Shown here: positions 26,129 to 34,090 of the stretch, piece by piece
How positions within the stretch are numbered: the first letter of the stretch is position 1
Layout of the letters: each line of letters starts with the position of its first letter
DNA from: Halobacteria archaeon HArc-gm2
GTDB taxonomy: Archaea > Halobacteriota > Halobacteria > Halobacteriales > Haloarculaceae
NCBI GenBank assembly: GCA_025517465.1
Contig: JAOPKE010000004.1
Location: 138,165 to 202,164 of the forward strand
Direction: 5' to 3'
Length of the DNA: 64,000 nucleotides
Position numbers and translations under genes: made by a program
Notes under the pieces: generated by a model
What the model was told of the DNA's origin: nothing
Database searches by the model: none
Seen by the model: only the letters and a program-made list of their open reading frames with translations

Positions 26129-26839
26129 ATGTCACGAACTGCTGTCGTCGCCGGCGTCGGTCCGGGACTCGGCGAGTCTGTCGCGCGAACGTTCGCGGCG
26201 GAAGGGTGCGAGGTCGGGCTGTTCGCCCGTTCATCGGAGTACATCGAGGAGCTCGCGGACGAACTCGGCGAGACCGCAGGCGACGGCATCGCGGTACCGA
26301 CCAATCTCGCAGACCCGAACCAGATAGCGGCCGGCTTCGACCGCGTCAGGAGGGCGTTCGGTTCCGTCGACGTGCTCGTCTACAACGCCAGCGCCGCGCC
26401 CTGGAAGGGGCTCCGGGCGGTCGGCGACGCCGAGTTCGAGACGGCGCTCGACGTCGGCCCGCGAGGCGCGCTGCACTGCTCCCAGGCGGCCGTCGAGGAC
26501 ATGCTCGCCGGCGACGGCGGGACGGTCGTCTTCACCGGGGCTACCTCGTCGGTCCGCGGAAAGGACGGCGCCATCGGCTTCTCGGCGGCGAAGTTCGCGG
26601 TCCGCGGCATGGCCGAATCCATGGCTCGTGAACTGGGGCCGGACGGGGTTCACGTCGCCCACGTCGTCGTCGACGGCCAGATACTGACGCCGAGCGCCGC
26701 CGAGCGGGCGGGCGACCAGCCCGAAGAGTCGTTCCTCGACCCGGACGCGATCGCCGAGGAGTACTGGCACCTCGTCGAGCAGGACCGCTCGGCGTGGACG
26801 CTGGAACTGGACCTGCGGCCACACGTCGAGGAGTTTTAG
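26129..26839 (+). CDS. Short-chain dehydrogenase/reductase with altered active site
   Basis: The 236-residue Rossmann-fold protein has a nucleotide-binding loop G-V-G-P-G-L-G (9-15) and an N-A-S-A strand end (86-89). The catalytic S/T is in FTGATSSV (about 140), but the usual Y-x-x-x-K is F151-S-A-A-K155: the active-site tyrosine is replaced by phenylalanine. It may therefore be a poor or atypical oxidoreductase. It follows the methylmalonyl-CoA epimerase by 87 bases on the same strand and could be cotranscribed. The substrate is unknown. Confidence 0.82.
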   Translation: MSRTAVVAGVGPGLGESVARTFAAEGCEVGLFARSSEYIEELADELGETAGDGIAVPTNLADPNQIAAGFDRVRRAFGSVDVLVYNASAAPWKGLRAVGDAEFETALDVGPRGALHCSQAAVEDMLAGDGGTVVFTGATSSVRGKDGAIGFSAAKFAVRGMAESMARELGPDGVHVAHVVVDGQILTPSAAERAGDQPEESFLDPDAIAEEYWHLVEQDRSAWTLELDLRPHVEEF

Positions 26840-26941
26840 CCACTGAACGGTCGCTCGCAATCTGGGCTGACCGCCCGCGAGCACCGGAAACCCGCACCTG
26901 CAACGGAAAAGGACTTACATCCGACGTTAGTCCGTGTAGGT

Positions 26942-27910
26942 ATGGAAGCTGTGGTCCTCGCCGGTGGGTACGCGACGCGGCTGTGGCCCGTCACGAAGAA
27001 CCGACCGAAGATGTTGCTTCCGGTCGGCGAATCGACCGTCATCGACCGGATCCTCGGGGAGCTGGAAGCGGACGAACGTATCGACGAGGTGTACCTGAGC
27101 ACGAACGAGCGGTTCGCCGAGGACTTCGAGGCCCACCTCGCCGAGTCGGCGTTCGAGAAACCGACCATCAGCGTCGAGGACACGACCGAGGAGGACGAGA
27201 AGTTCGGCGTCGTCGGCGCGCTCGCCCAGCTCGTCGAGCGCGAGGGCATCGAGGACGAGGACCTCCTCGTCATCGCCGGCGACAACCTGATCAGCTTCGA
27301 CGTCGCCGACTTCCTCGACTTCTTCGAGGAGAATGGGGCGACCACGCTGGCCGCCTACGACGTCGGCTCCCGCGAGAAAGCCAAGTCATACGGGCTGGTC
27401 GAACTCGACGGCGACGAGGTCGTCGACTTCCAGGAGAAGCCCGACGAGCCCAACAGCACGCTGGTCTCCATCGCCTGCTACGCCTTCCCCGCCGAGGAAG
27501 TCCGGTTCGACGAGTACCTCCAGGGCGGCAACAACCCGGACGAACCCGGCTGGTTCATCCAGTGGCTCGTCGACGACGGCGAGGTCAACGCCTTCACCTT
27601 CGACGAGGCCTGGTTCGACATCGGCACACCCGACAGCTACCTCGAGGCCGTCTCCTGGCAACTCCAGGGGGAGAATTTCGTCGCCGAGTCGGCGACCATC
27701 GAGGACACCACGCTCGGCGACAACGTCCACGTCCTGGACGGCGCCGAAGTCGTCAACTCGAACCTGGACCGGGCGGTCATCTTCCCCCAGACGACCATCC
27801 GCGACTGCGACATCCGCGAGTCCATCATCGATCGCGAGACGCGCGTCGAGAGTCTGGACCTCTCGGGTGCACTCATCGGGGCGCACACGCAGATCACGAA
27901 CGGTCAGTGA
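26942..27910 (+). CDS. Sugar-1-phosphate nucleotidyltransferase with left-handed beta-helix tail
   Basis: The 322-residue enzyme starts with VVLAGGYATRLWPVTKNRPK, the GGxGTRLxPxTxxxxK signature of glucose-1-phosphate thymidylyl-/uridylyltransferases. The second Lys region (VDFQEKP) and the D-G-T/D metal site (AGDNL) are present. From about residue 245 a hexapeptide-type beta-helix follows (ATIEDTTLGDNVHVLDGAEV). It makes an NDP-sugar for glycans, conceivably for AglB-dependent N-glycosylation encoded at 36463. A TATA-like ACTTACAT lies at 26911-26919. Confidence 0.9.
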   Translation: MEAVVLAGGYATRLWPVTKNRPKMLLPVGESTVIDRILGELEADERIDEVYLSTNERFAEDFEAHLAESAFEKPTISVEDTTEEDEKFGVVGALAQLVEREGIEDEDLLVIAGDNLISFDVADFLDFFEENGATTLAAYDVGSREKAKSYGLVELDGDEVVDFQEKPDEPNSTLVSIACYAFPAEEVRFDEYLQGGNNPDEPGWFIQWLVDDGEVNAFTFDEAWFDIGTPDSYLEAVSWQLQGENFVAESATIEDTTLGDNVHVLDGAEVVNSNLDRAVIFPQTTIRDCDIRESIIDRETRVESLDLSGALIGAHTQITNGQ

Positions 27911-27923
27911 CCGCTAGCTGACC
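27902..27923. terminator. Hairpin between convergent genes
   Basis: GGTCAG (27902-27907) pairs with CTGACC (27918-27923), around the stop codon of the nucleotidyltransferase and just before the end of the convergent MerB-like gene. A shared terminator function is plausible but unproven. Confidence 0.35.
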
Positions 27924-27927
27924 AGGG

Positions 27928-28539
27928 CTACTTCTCGAAAAGTTCTCTCGAAAGTTCGCGAGCGATAGCGACGCCCGTCCCGACCGGGAGACTCGTCGTC
28001 GCGGCATCGGTCTCCGCCGCCCACCGCTCGTACTCGTCGACCGACGCGAACACGTGGATGTACGGGCAGGTCTCGGTGTAGACGTCCTCCTGGCGCGGTG
28101 GTCCGTCTCCACTGACGTCGCGGGCGACGCCGATGGACACGACGGCGTCGTCGGTGTCGACGGTGACGCCATCGCGCTCGACGTCGATGGTGATCGGTTC
28201 GCCGTCTTCCGGCGTCGTCGACCGGACGGTCCCCGGTTCCCCTCGCAGGAACGGAACTGCGAGCGGGTCGAGCACGCAGACGAACGACGCCGTCTCACCG
28301 TCGATTTCGACGCTGTGGTCGCCGTCGTCGACGTAGCATAGGTCGTCTTCCGTCGGAACCTCGCCCTGCGTCCGCTCGCTCGCCGCCCGGATCGCCTTGA
28401 CCCACTCCGCGCCGGTGTCGATGCGGCCGTTGGCGTCGTGGAGCGCGGCGAGGCGTTCGCCGACGTGGGCCGGGATAGTCAGGTTCGCCAGGTCCAGTCG
28501 CGGTCCGATGCTATCGCCGTCGAAGCTTTCAGTCGACAT
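27928..28539 (-). CDS. merB: Alkylmercury lyase (MerB)-like protein
   Basis: The 203-residue protein has the catalytic triad of organomercurial lyase in matching order. C88 and D91 lie in FVCVLDPLAVPF (MerB C96-x-x-D99), and C158 lies in TETCPYIHVFAS (MerB C159). The following E-Y-E-R-W helix also matches MerB. MerB cleaves the carbon-mercury bond by protonolysis. The N-terminal helical region is divergent, so substrate breadth is uncertain. It shares a short AT-rich promoter with the divergent Cys-rich HxlR regulator. No MerA is visible. Confidence 0.82.
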   Translation of the reverse strand: MSTESFDGDSIGPRLDLANLTIPAHVGERLAALHDANGRIDTGAEWVKAIRAASERTQGEVPTEDDLCYVDDGDHSVEIDGETASFVCVLDPLAVPFLRGEPGTVRSTTPEDGEPITIDVERDGVTVDTDDAVVSIGVARDVSGDGPPRQEDVYTETCPYIHVFASVDEYERWAAETDAATTSLPVGTGVAIARELSRELFEK

Positions 28540-28615
28540 GCAGCCTTACTTTGAAATGCGAAGTTATTAAGCTGTGAAGTCCAAACTATCGGAGCAACTC
28601 CACGGAGACGAACTC
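28540..28615. promoter_or_regulatory. Divergent promoter of merB-like and HxlR genes
   Basis: An AT-rich core (AGTTATTAAGC, 28562-28572) can act as a TATA box in both directions. It lies 24-33 bases from the merB start on the left and about 45 bases before the regulator ATG on the right. GGAG at 28603-28606 could be a Shine-Dalgarno sequence for the ATG at 28616. GAAGT occurs twice around the core and may be part of an operator. Confidence 0.45.
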
Positions 28616-28957
28616 ATGAGCCAGATCTGCTGTGACGCCGACGAACCGCCCTGTCACTGCCTCGCGACGGACCTCCTAGACGTCCTCGGCCGGAAGTACG
28701 CCATGGACGTCGTCTGCGTCGTCGCGCACCACGAACCGGTCCGGTTCGGACTGCTGGAGGACCACCTCCCCGACGCCAGCACCTCGACGCTGTCGACCCG
28801 ACTCGACGAACTCGAAGCGGAGGAACTGCTCACGCGGGAGCGGTACGACGAGATTCCGCCCCGCGTCGAGTACGAACTCACCGACGACGGACGCGAACTG
28901 GGCGAGCGACTCCGTCCGGTCCTCGACTGGATAGCCGAGCGGGAGAACAGCGACTGA
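28616..28957 (+). CDS. HxlR-type winged-helix regulator with N-terminal Cys cluster
   Basis: The 113-residue protein has the HxlR-type winged helix: LLDVLGRKYAMDVV, then the recognition region STSTLSTRLDELEAEELLTRE and the wing IPPRVEYELTDDGRELGE. It is preceded by an unusual CC-x6-C-x-C cluster (C5, C6, C13, C15). A fifth Cys lies in DVVCVV. Thiols in this place suit a metal or thiol sensor. It is divergent from the MerB-like gene, which is the likely target. ATG 28616 is chosen over GTG 28574, which lies just after the TATA core. Confidence 0.85.
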   Translation: MSQICCDADEPPCHCLATDLLDVLGRKYAMDVVCVVAHHEPVRFGLLEDHLPDASTSTLSTRLDELEAEELLTRERYDEIPPRVEYELTDDGRELGERLRPVLDWIAERENSD

Positions 28958-28986
28958 AAGCGACTGAGAATGACTGGGAGCGCCGG

Positions 28987-29703
28987 TCAGTCCAGCCAGG
29001 CGTCCTCAATCCGAATAGACCCACGAGTTCCCTCCCACTCCGTCTCGTACTCCAGCCGGATCGGCCGGTCCATGTGGGGCCCGTCGGTCACCAGCGTCTC
29101 GAACTCCCCGCCTTCGCCGAGGATGTGAACCCCGTACTCCTCGTTGAGGGCTTCGAGTACGTCAAGCGCGTCGGCGTCGAGCGTGCGCCCCAGCCACGAC
29201 TCGTCGAGTCCGTGGGCGGCGACCTGAATTATCTTTATTTCGAAGCCGGCGTCGAGCATCTCGTCGGCGAGTGCTCTGGGGTCGCGCTGCCAGAGCGGGG
29301 CGAACAGTTCGGCGTCGAGGCGCTCGGCCATCCCCTCGATGCGGGAGGTCTGGTACTCGCTCTCGACGGCGCCGGCGGTGAGGCCGGCGACGCCGCCGTC
29401 CAGTTCGTCGTCCAGATCTTCGAGCGCCGCCTCCAGGGGTTCGAGTTCGCTGTCGCCCTGCGCGCCCGAGTCGGGGACGTCGTCCGCCCCGAAGTCGGCC
29501 GGCTTCACGTCGAGAAGCGGGATTCCGATGCTCTCGGCCGCCAGCGACGCGAGATCCGTCGCCGGGACGTGGTACATGTACGAATCGCCCTCTGGATGGA
29601 CGGTGACGAGTCGCTCGACGGGGAGGTCACGTTCGAGGGCGCGGTACAGCGCCCACGAGGAGTCCTTGCCGCCGGAGAACAGGCTCACCCACGCGCCGGT
29701 CAT
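28987..29703 (-). CDS. dph6: Diphthine--ammonia ligase
   Basis: The 238-residue ATP-pyrophosphatase-type enzyme performs the last step of diphthamide synthesis on elongation factor 2. The PP-loop SGGKDSS (about 10-16) is directly after the first strand. A central AESIGIPLLDVK segment and the C-terminal GEGGEFETLVTDGP motif are diagnostic for the family. ATG 29703 is chosen because the 54 codons upstream are non-homologous and GC-biased. It is convergent with the HxlR gene, 29 bases apart. Confidence 0.9.
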   Translation of the reverse strand: MTGAWVSLFSGGKDSSWALYRALERDLPVERLVTVHPEGDSYMYHVPATDLASLAAESIGIPLLDVKPADFGADDVPDSGAQGDSELEPLEAALEDLDDELDGGVAGLTAGAVESEYQTSRIEGMAERLDAELFAPLWQRDPRALADEMLDAGFEIKIIQVAAHGLDESWLGRTLDADALDVLEALNEEYGVHILGEGGEFETLVTDGPHMDRPIRLEYETEWEGTRGSIRIEDAWLD

Positions 29704-29806
29704 GAGCAGTGCTTCCGCTTCGATGGATAAATCGATGTGGATTCGGGTCCACCCGGAATTGGTGAGCGCAGGGTTCGGGAGACGACCAGCGGGAGTCTCC
29801 CGGCGT

Positions 29807-30937
29807 TCAGTCGACCAGTTCCTCTTCGATGCTCGTCTGGTTGAAGTAGGTCGAGAAGCGGACACCGACGAGGCTGATGAGGATGCTCGCCAGGATGAAC
29901 AGCGCGAGGCGGGTCCCCGGTTCGAGCGCGAAGGGTTCGATGTTCACCATCGCGTAGTCGATGCGGCCGACGCGGAACGAATCGAAGACGCGGCCTCGTT
30001 CGAGGAAGTAGGCCGAGAAACCGCGTGCGAGGAGGCCGACGGCGACGGCCGCGAACGGCAGGTTGACGAAGGCCGAGCGGACCCCCTCGCGCTGGATGAG
30101 TTCGTCGAGCAGACGGCCCGTCGAAGCGGCGAGGGCTGCCGCGGTGAGCCACGGGACGGCGCTGAACACGAAGTGGTTGACGAGGAGGAACGTGTTCGCG
30201 TGGTCGACGTCCGAGATTGCGAGGAAGCCGACGAATGCGCCGACGAGGGTGAGGCCCACCGCGACGACGTAGGTGACCAGCGACACCTGGCCGGAGTACA
30301 GGGCCTCCTGTATCTCCCCGGGAAGTCGCGAGAGGTACTCGTCGATACCGAGCCCCTTGTAGATGAGGAACCCGCCGACGGCGGCCGTGATGGCGCCGAT
30401 GGCGAAGGCGGGGTTGTCACCGATGAGTAGCAGGAGGGGGAACGCGATGAGCGCGACGCCGAGGGGGACCAGCACCGTCTTCCGGAGCTCCTCGTCGGCG
30501 AGGAACTGCTTGAGCAGGTAGTACGTCGATTCGAGGTCCCGGGCCTGGCGGACGACGACGCGGTCGACCGCGTCGACGCGGAGACGGCTCTCGATGATGG
30601 GGACGAGTCGCTCGTCCTCGGCGCTGTCGACGACGACGACGGCCGAATCCGGCTCGTACTGCTCGATGAGTTCGTCGGCCTGGCGAGCGACGCTCCGGTC
30701 GGCGCTGACGCCGTCGCCGCGGTCGCCGAGCACCGCGACCACCGGGTCGTCGCCGTCGGCTTCGAGGTCGCGGGCCACGCGAAGTCCCTCGAGCATCGTG
30801 TTGACGCGACTGTCTTCCGGATCGTCGACGCCGACCTCGGTGACGAGGGATTCGACGGCACCCTGACCGTCGATCGGCAGGGAGGCGTCGGCGGGAAACT
30901 CCCCGCCCCGGTCGATACAGACCACCAGCGTTGTCAC
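29807..30937 (-). CDS. DUF373 family membrane protein
   Basis: The 376-residue protein starts with TTLVVCIDRGGEF, the N-terminal signature of DUF373. A soluble domain of about 145 residues carries a DRGDGVSADRSVARQADELI segment. Six or seven membrane spans follow from about residue 150 to 350. DUF373 proteins are widespread in archaea and of unknown function. A strong TATA-like box (30957-30968) lies 26 bases before the ATG. Confidence 0.88.
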   Translation of the reverse strand: MTTLVVCIDRGGEFPADASLPIDGQGAVESLVTEVGVDDPEDSRVNTMLEGLRVARDLEADGDDPVVAVLGDRGDGVSADRSVARQADELIEQYEPDSAVVVVDSAEDERLVPIIESRLRVDAVDRVVVRQARDLESTYYLLKQFLADEELRKTVLVPLGVALIAFPLLLLIGDNPAFAIGAITAAVGGFLIYKGLGIDEYLSRLPGEIQEALYSGQVSLVTYVVAVGLTLVGAFVGFLAISDVDHANTFLLVNHFVFSAVPWLTAAALAASTGRLLDELIQREGVRSAFVNLPFAAVAVGLLARGFSAYFLERGRVFDSFRVGRIDYAMVNIEPFALEPGTRLALFILASILISLVGVRFSTYFNQTSIEEELVD

Positions 30938-30956
30938 GGTGAGTGAGAGTGTATCA

Positions 30957-30968
30957 GAGAATAAAAAT
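30957..30968 (-). promoter_or_regulatory. TATA-like box of the DUF373 gene
   Basis: The minus strand reads ATTTTTATTCTC at the right distance from the ATG at 30937. Confidence 0.6.
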
Positions 30969-31050
30969 CCCCACTACCGTGGTCCGGGTTCGCACTCACT
31001 GGACGGGCACTGCGGGGTGACCGACGGCGACTACCGGCGAACGACAGCGA

Positions 31051-32049
31051 CTACTGGCGGAACGACAGCCCGTCGACGTCGCCGCTGAAGACGCTCGCGA
31101 CGCCAGCGCCCAGCGCGAACGCGACCGACTGGGCGCCGCCGCGGAGCCGCCGCATGACACCGCGGCTGGGTTCGAACTCTTCGACGGCCACTGGCTCGTC
31201 GATCAGTTCCTCGACGTGGGCCTCGACGTCCTCGCGCGTCCCGAGCTCGTCCACGAGCCCCAGTTCGGCAGCCTGGTCTCCGAGGTAGACGCGCGCCTCG
31301 GTGTCGCGAATCGTCTCCTCGTCGAGTTCACGACCCTCGGCGACGGTCTCGACGAACTGGTCGTAGTAGTCGTCGATGAGCCCCTGGAGGTAGGCCCGTT
31401 CGTCGGGTTCGAACTCCTTCAGCGGCGTCCCGGCGTCCTTGTACTCCCCGGCGGCCAGGCGCTCGTAGGAGAGGCCGAGGCGGTCGGCCAGGTCGGCGGC
31501 GTTGACCCGCGAGCCGATGACGCCGATGGAACCGACGATGCTCCCCTCGCGGGCCCAGAGTTCGTCACAGCCCGCGGCGATGTCGTAGCCGCCGCTGGCG
31601 CAGACGTCCGTGACGTAGGCGATAGTCGGACCGTCGAAGCGCTCGGCGGCGATCCGGATGTCCTCGCTCGGAACGATCTCGCCGCCGGGCGTGTTGAGCT
31701 TCAGGAGGAGCGCCTGGACGCCGTCGTCATCGTCGGCGCGTTCTATCTGGTCGACGATTTCGTCGGCGACGGCCCCGACCGGCGGGCTGGTCAGACTCCC
31801 ACCGCCGTCGCGGGTGATCGGTCCCTCGACGGCGACCTCGGCCGCGTTGTGCGAGGGGAAGATGGAGTTCGCGATATTGCCGCCCACGCGGACCGCGACC
31901 ACGACGAGCCCGATCAGGAGGAGGACGCCGAGCAGTTGCGCCAGGTTCTGGGGGACGACGACGAACACGATCCAGCCGACGATGGCGGCGAGCAGGGCGG
32001 CCAGCGCGACGATCACGAGTTGTGCCACTCGCCGTTGCGTGTCGCTCAT
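31051..32049 (-). CDS. sppA: Signal peptide peptidase SppA-like S49 peptidase
   Basis: The 332-residue membrane peptidase has two N-terminal hydrophobic segments (about 10-32 and 37-55) and then an S49 domain. The serine nucleophile S152 lies in VCASGGYDIAAG and the general-base lysine K204 in GEYKDAGTP, the archaeal Ser-Lys dyad spacing. It degrades released signal peptides or membrane fragments. It has the short single-domain form typical of archaea. No clear TATA box is seen in the long gap before it. Confidence 0.9.
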   Translation of the reverse strand: MSDTQRRVAQLVIVALAALLAAIVGWIVFVVVPQNLAQLLGVLLLIGLVVVAVRVGGNIANSIFPSHNAAEVAVEGPITRDGGGSLTSPPVGAVADEIVDQIERADDDDGVQALLLKLNTPGGEIVPSEDIRIAAERFDGPTIAYVTDVCASGGYDIAAGCDELWAREGSIVGSIGVIGSRVNAADLADRLGLSYERLAAGEYKDAGTPLKEFEPDERAYLQGLIDDYYDQFVETVAEGRELDEETIRDTEARVYLGDQAAELGLVDELGTREDVEAHVEELIDEPVAVEEFEPSRGVMRRLRGGAQSVAFALGAGVASVFSGDVDGLSFRQ

Positions 32050-32402
32050 TGGGTCGCCCTCGGCGCGATAGCGCTCTCACAGACGGTCCGATGGGACCAG
32101 CGACGTGGTGACGCGGGCGCGTTCGCACGTCCACGCACGGGCGTTCCGTCGGCCCCGTCAGTGAGGTCACACGCTACGTACGCGAACCGGAGCGACGGCG
32201 ATTCCGTTTCCGTTCGTCTCTGTCCGGGGATTCGTACACGGGTCACGTGCCCAGTACGCGGCGCGGAGGGCTTAACTGGTGTGGCAACTGACTCGCACCG
32301 ACTCGCGTCGGTCTCCGCCACCGGCGCTGTATGGGAAGCGCCGCTCACCGTGTCATCGGCGCTGCGAACCAGCGCGATTCGCTGGATAGACGATGGCTAC
32401 TC
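32050..32402. other. 353-base gap without a supported gene
   Basis: The stretch holds the sppA promoter region. I see no RNA gene, repeat or hairpin cluster. The minus-strand frame 32046-32348 overlaps the sppA start and has the Ser/Thr/Arg-rich composition of a shadow frame. A TTAACTGG stretch at 32270-32277 is the only AT-rich motif. Confidence 0.5.
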
Positions 32403-32555
32403 TCAAACCAGGCGGTTCGCGACGAGCAACACGATGCCCAGAACGAGTATCAGGACGCCGTCCGCCGGAGACAGGTACGGTGCGTCGACGAACCCCATAA
32501 TCGCCGTGAACAGGAAGACCGAGATCAGTACGAATTCGAATTTGGTGACGACCAT
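32403..32555 (-). CDS. Very small two-span membrane protein
   Basis: The 50-residue protein from ATG 32555 consists almost wholly of two hydrophobic helices (VLISVFLFTAIMGFV and VLILVLGIVLLVANRLV) joined by a DAPYLSP turn. A TATA-like box (minus strand AAACGTTTGTC, 32582-32592) lies about 30 bases upstream. This is why the longer frame starting at 32615 is rejected. Similar mini membrane proteins are common in haloarchaea, but no function is known to me. Confidence 0.65.
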   Translation of the reverse strand: MVVTKFEFVLISVFLFTAIMGFVDAPYLSPADGVLILVLGIVLLVANRLV

Positions 32556-32653
32556 CGTGTCCGATTGCTCGACATGACGATAGACAAACGTTTTGGTCGT
32601 GAGTCTGTGGCTCAAAAGGACGAGGAGAAGGGGCAGATCGACGAACGGTGCGG

Positions 32654-33181
32654 CTAGAAGCCGATCAGGTCGGTCCCCTCGTCGATGACGTCACCGCCGG
32701 CGTCGGCGAGGTCGTCGGCGATGTCGTCCGCAGTATCGACCGCGCTCCCGCCAGCGTCCTGAAGCGCGTCGACCGCGTCGTCGAGGTCGACGTCGAGGTA
32801 CCCCTCGCACGTGGGGACGATCAGGACGTTCAGGTCGGAGTTCGTGGTGTACTCCTCTCGTCCGTACACTTCGAGTTCGACGGCGTTGCAGGTCGTCATC
32901 TCCGAGAATATCCCCTCGATCGTACAGGTCGCGGTCCCGGCGAGACAGATCGTACCGGCTATGCTCGCACCGCCGACGACGGTGACCGGTCCGCCAATCC
33001 AACTGGCCGCACCTCCGACAATGGCGACGCCGGCGCACAACACGCCAGGCCCTCCCGTCGGAGCACCGTGATCCTCGAGCCACTCGGTGACCTGGTTGTC
33101 GTCACCGTAAACGTCGTTACAGAGGTCGTTGACGTCGATGGTCATCAGGTACTCGTACCCGGGTGCGTCGAGTTCCGGCAT
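32654..33181 (-). CDS. Cys- and Gly-rich hydrophobic protein, possible halocin-like product
   Basis: The 175-residue protein has three parts. The first is an acidic N-terminal region (1-42). The second is a hydrophobic Gly/Ala/Val-rich core (44-92) containing C49, C79 and C86, with C98 just after; C21 and C125 lie further out. The third is a C-terminal amphipathic Asp/Ala repeat (132-170). It has no signal peptide of its own. The core resembles the compact Cys-rich, glycine-spaced hydrophobic peptides of the halocin C8 type, but I cannot align it securely. It starts two bases after the upstream Tat-protein gene, so the two form an operon. Confidence 0.55.
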   Translation of the reverse strand: MPELDAPGYEYLMTIDVNDLCNDVYGDDNQVTEWLEDHGAPTGGPGVLCAGVAIVGGAASWIGGPVTVVGGASIAGTICLAGTATCTIEGIFSEMTTCNAVELEVYGREEYTTNSDLNVLIVPTCEGYLDVDLDDAVDALQDAGGSAVDTADDIADDLADAGGDVIDEGTDLIGF

Positions 33182-33183
33182 CG

Positions 33184-33780
33184 TCAGTCACCTCCCCCCG
33201 TCGTGGGAATTCTGTAGACGAACACGCCATCGTCCGCCCTGGCGGCGGAGTTGTCACCGACTGCAGTGGTGCATTCGTCGACGAATATCGGGTCGCCTTC
33301 ACACTGTGAGATACACCGTGCCAGAATCTCGTCGTCGGTCCGATGACCGAACAGGACCGCGCCGCGGGTCCGGTCGTCGTCCGCTTCCCCCTCGTAGTCG
33401 CAGGGCACTTTGAGTGCGAGCCACTCAGATCCCGTTCCCTCGTTCGTCACTCGCATCCCAGTGACATCGCCCAGGTCCGGCCTGAAACCCCGCTCACGAG
33501 TCGATCGACGGATGGTTTTGAACGCACTGGAGGACAGCACTTCACCCCTCAGTTGGCCCTTCTCGCGCGGTGACAACGGTTCAGCGGTGAATTCAACCTG
33601 CGACTCGTCGGCCGACTCGCTCGCAGTGGCGACGCCGGACCCGCCGACCAGCCCCAGCCCGACCAGGCCGCTCGTACCGACGCCCTGGAGCACCCGACGG
33701 CGGGTCGGGGTGGATCCGTCGTTCGTGGGTCGGTTCGACGTGTCCTTGCCTCGTCGCCGTGGATCGGTTTCCTGATCCAT
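33184..33780 (-). CDS. Tat-exported protein of unknown function
   Basis: The 198-residue protein carries a twin-arginine leader (TRRRVLQGVGTSGL, about 26-54). The mature part has a charged helical segment (LSPREKGQLRGEVLSSSAFK) and then a beta-rich region with four Cys (in VPCDYEG, ARCISQC and DECTTAV). The helix followed by F-R-P-D-L-x-x-V-T-G-x-R-V resembles the propeptide/immunity part of halocin C8-like precursors. This similarity is from memory and needs a profile search. It is translated just before the Cys/Gly-rich protein and has an AT-rich promoter. Confidence 0.6.
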   Translation of the reverse strand: MDQETDPRRRGKDTSNRPTNDGSTPTRRRVLQGVGTSGLVGLGLVGGSGVATASESADESQVEFTAEPLSPREKGQLRGEVLSSSAFKTIRRSTRERGFRPDLGDVTGMRVTNEGTGSEWLALKVPCDYEGEADDDRTRGAVLFGHRTDDEILARCISQCEGDPIFVDECTTAVGDNSAARADDGVFVYRIPTTGGGD

Positions 33781-34090
33781 ACTGCGTAATTATCCAATAA
33801 CACCTTAATATTCATCAATTCAAAGACATTATATAGTGATAATTGTCTGAAACCAGTCGACGGTGCTCCGAGTACGAATGTAGAACACATCTCACGTCTG
33901 CTACCGGTGTAAAATCTCGGAGCGCAGTCCAATCAGTGTGAGAATCCGGTACAGAAAGTCATGCTGGTGTGAAGCGCGACAACTCGCGGATCCGAGCGCA
34001 CCCCAGACACCGTTCGTTCGGGACCAGCCAGGATTCCCGCCACCGGCGATCCGAGACCGCTCTCTGCGATACCCGGAGCGGAGACGCCAG
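33781..34090. promoter_or_regulatory. AT-rich gap with promoter elements and a long-armed inverted repeat
   Basis: The first 70 bases are far richer in A and T than the rest of the window. They hold two TATA-like boxes for the Tat-protein gene (minus strand, around 33810-33817 and 33827-33836). Further right, GCTCCGAG (33865-33872) pairs with CTCGGAGC (33916-33923) across a 43-base loop that includes ACCGGTGT. No supported coding frame exists on either strand here. The compositional break suggests acquired DNA. Confidence 0.5.

Noticed and set aside
32046-32348. 100-residue minus-strand frame before sppA
   Set aside because: Composition is Ser/Thr/Arg/Pro-rich, it overlaps the sppA start and no promoter fits.
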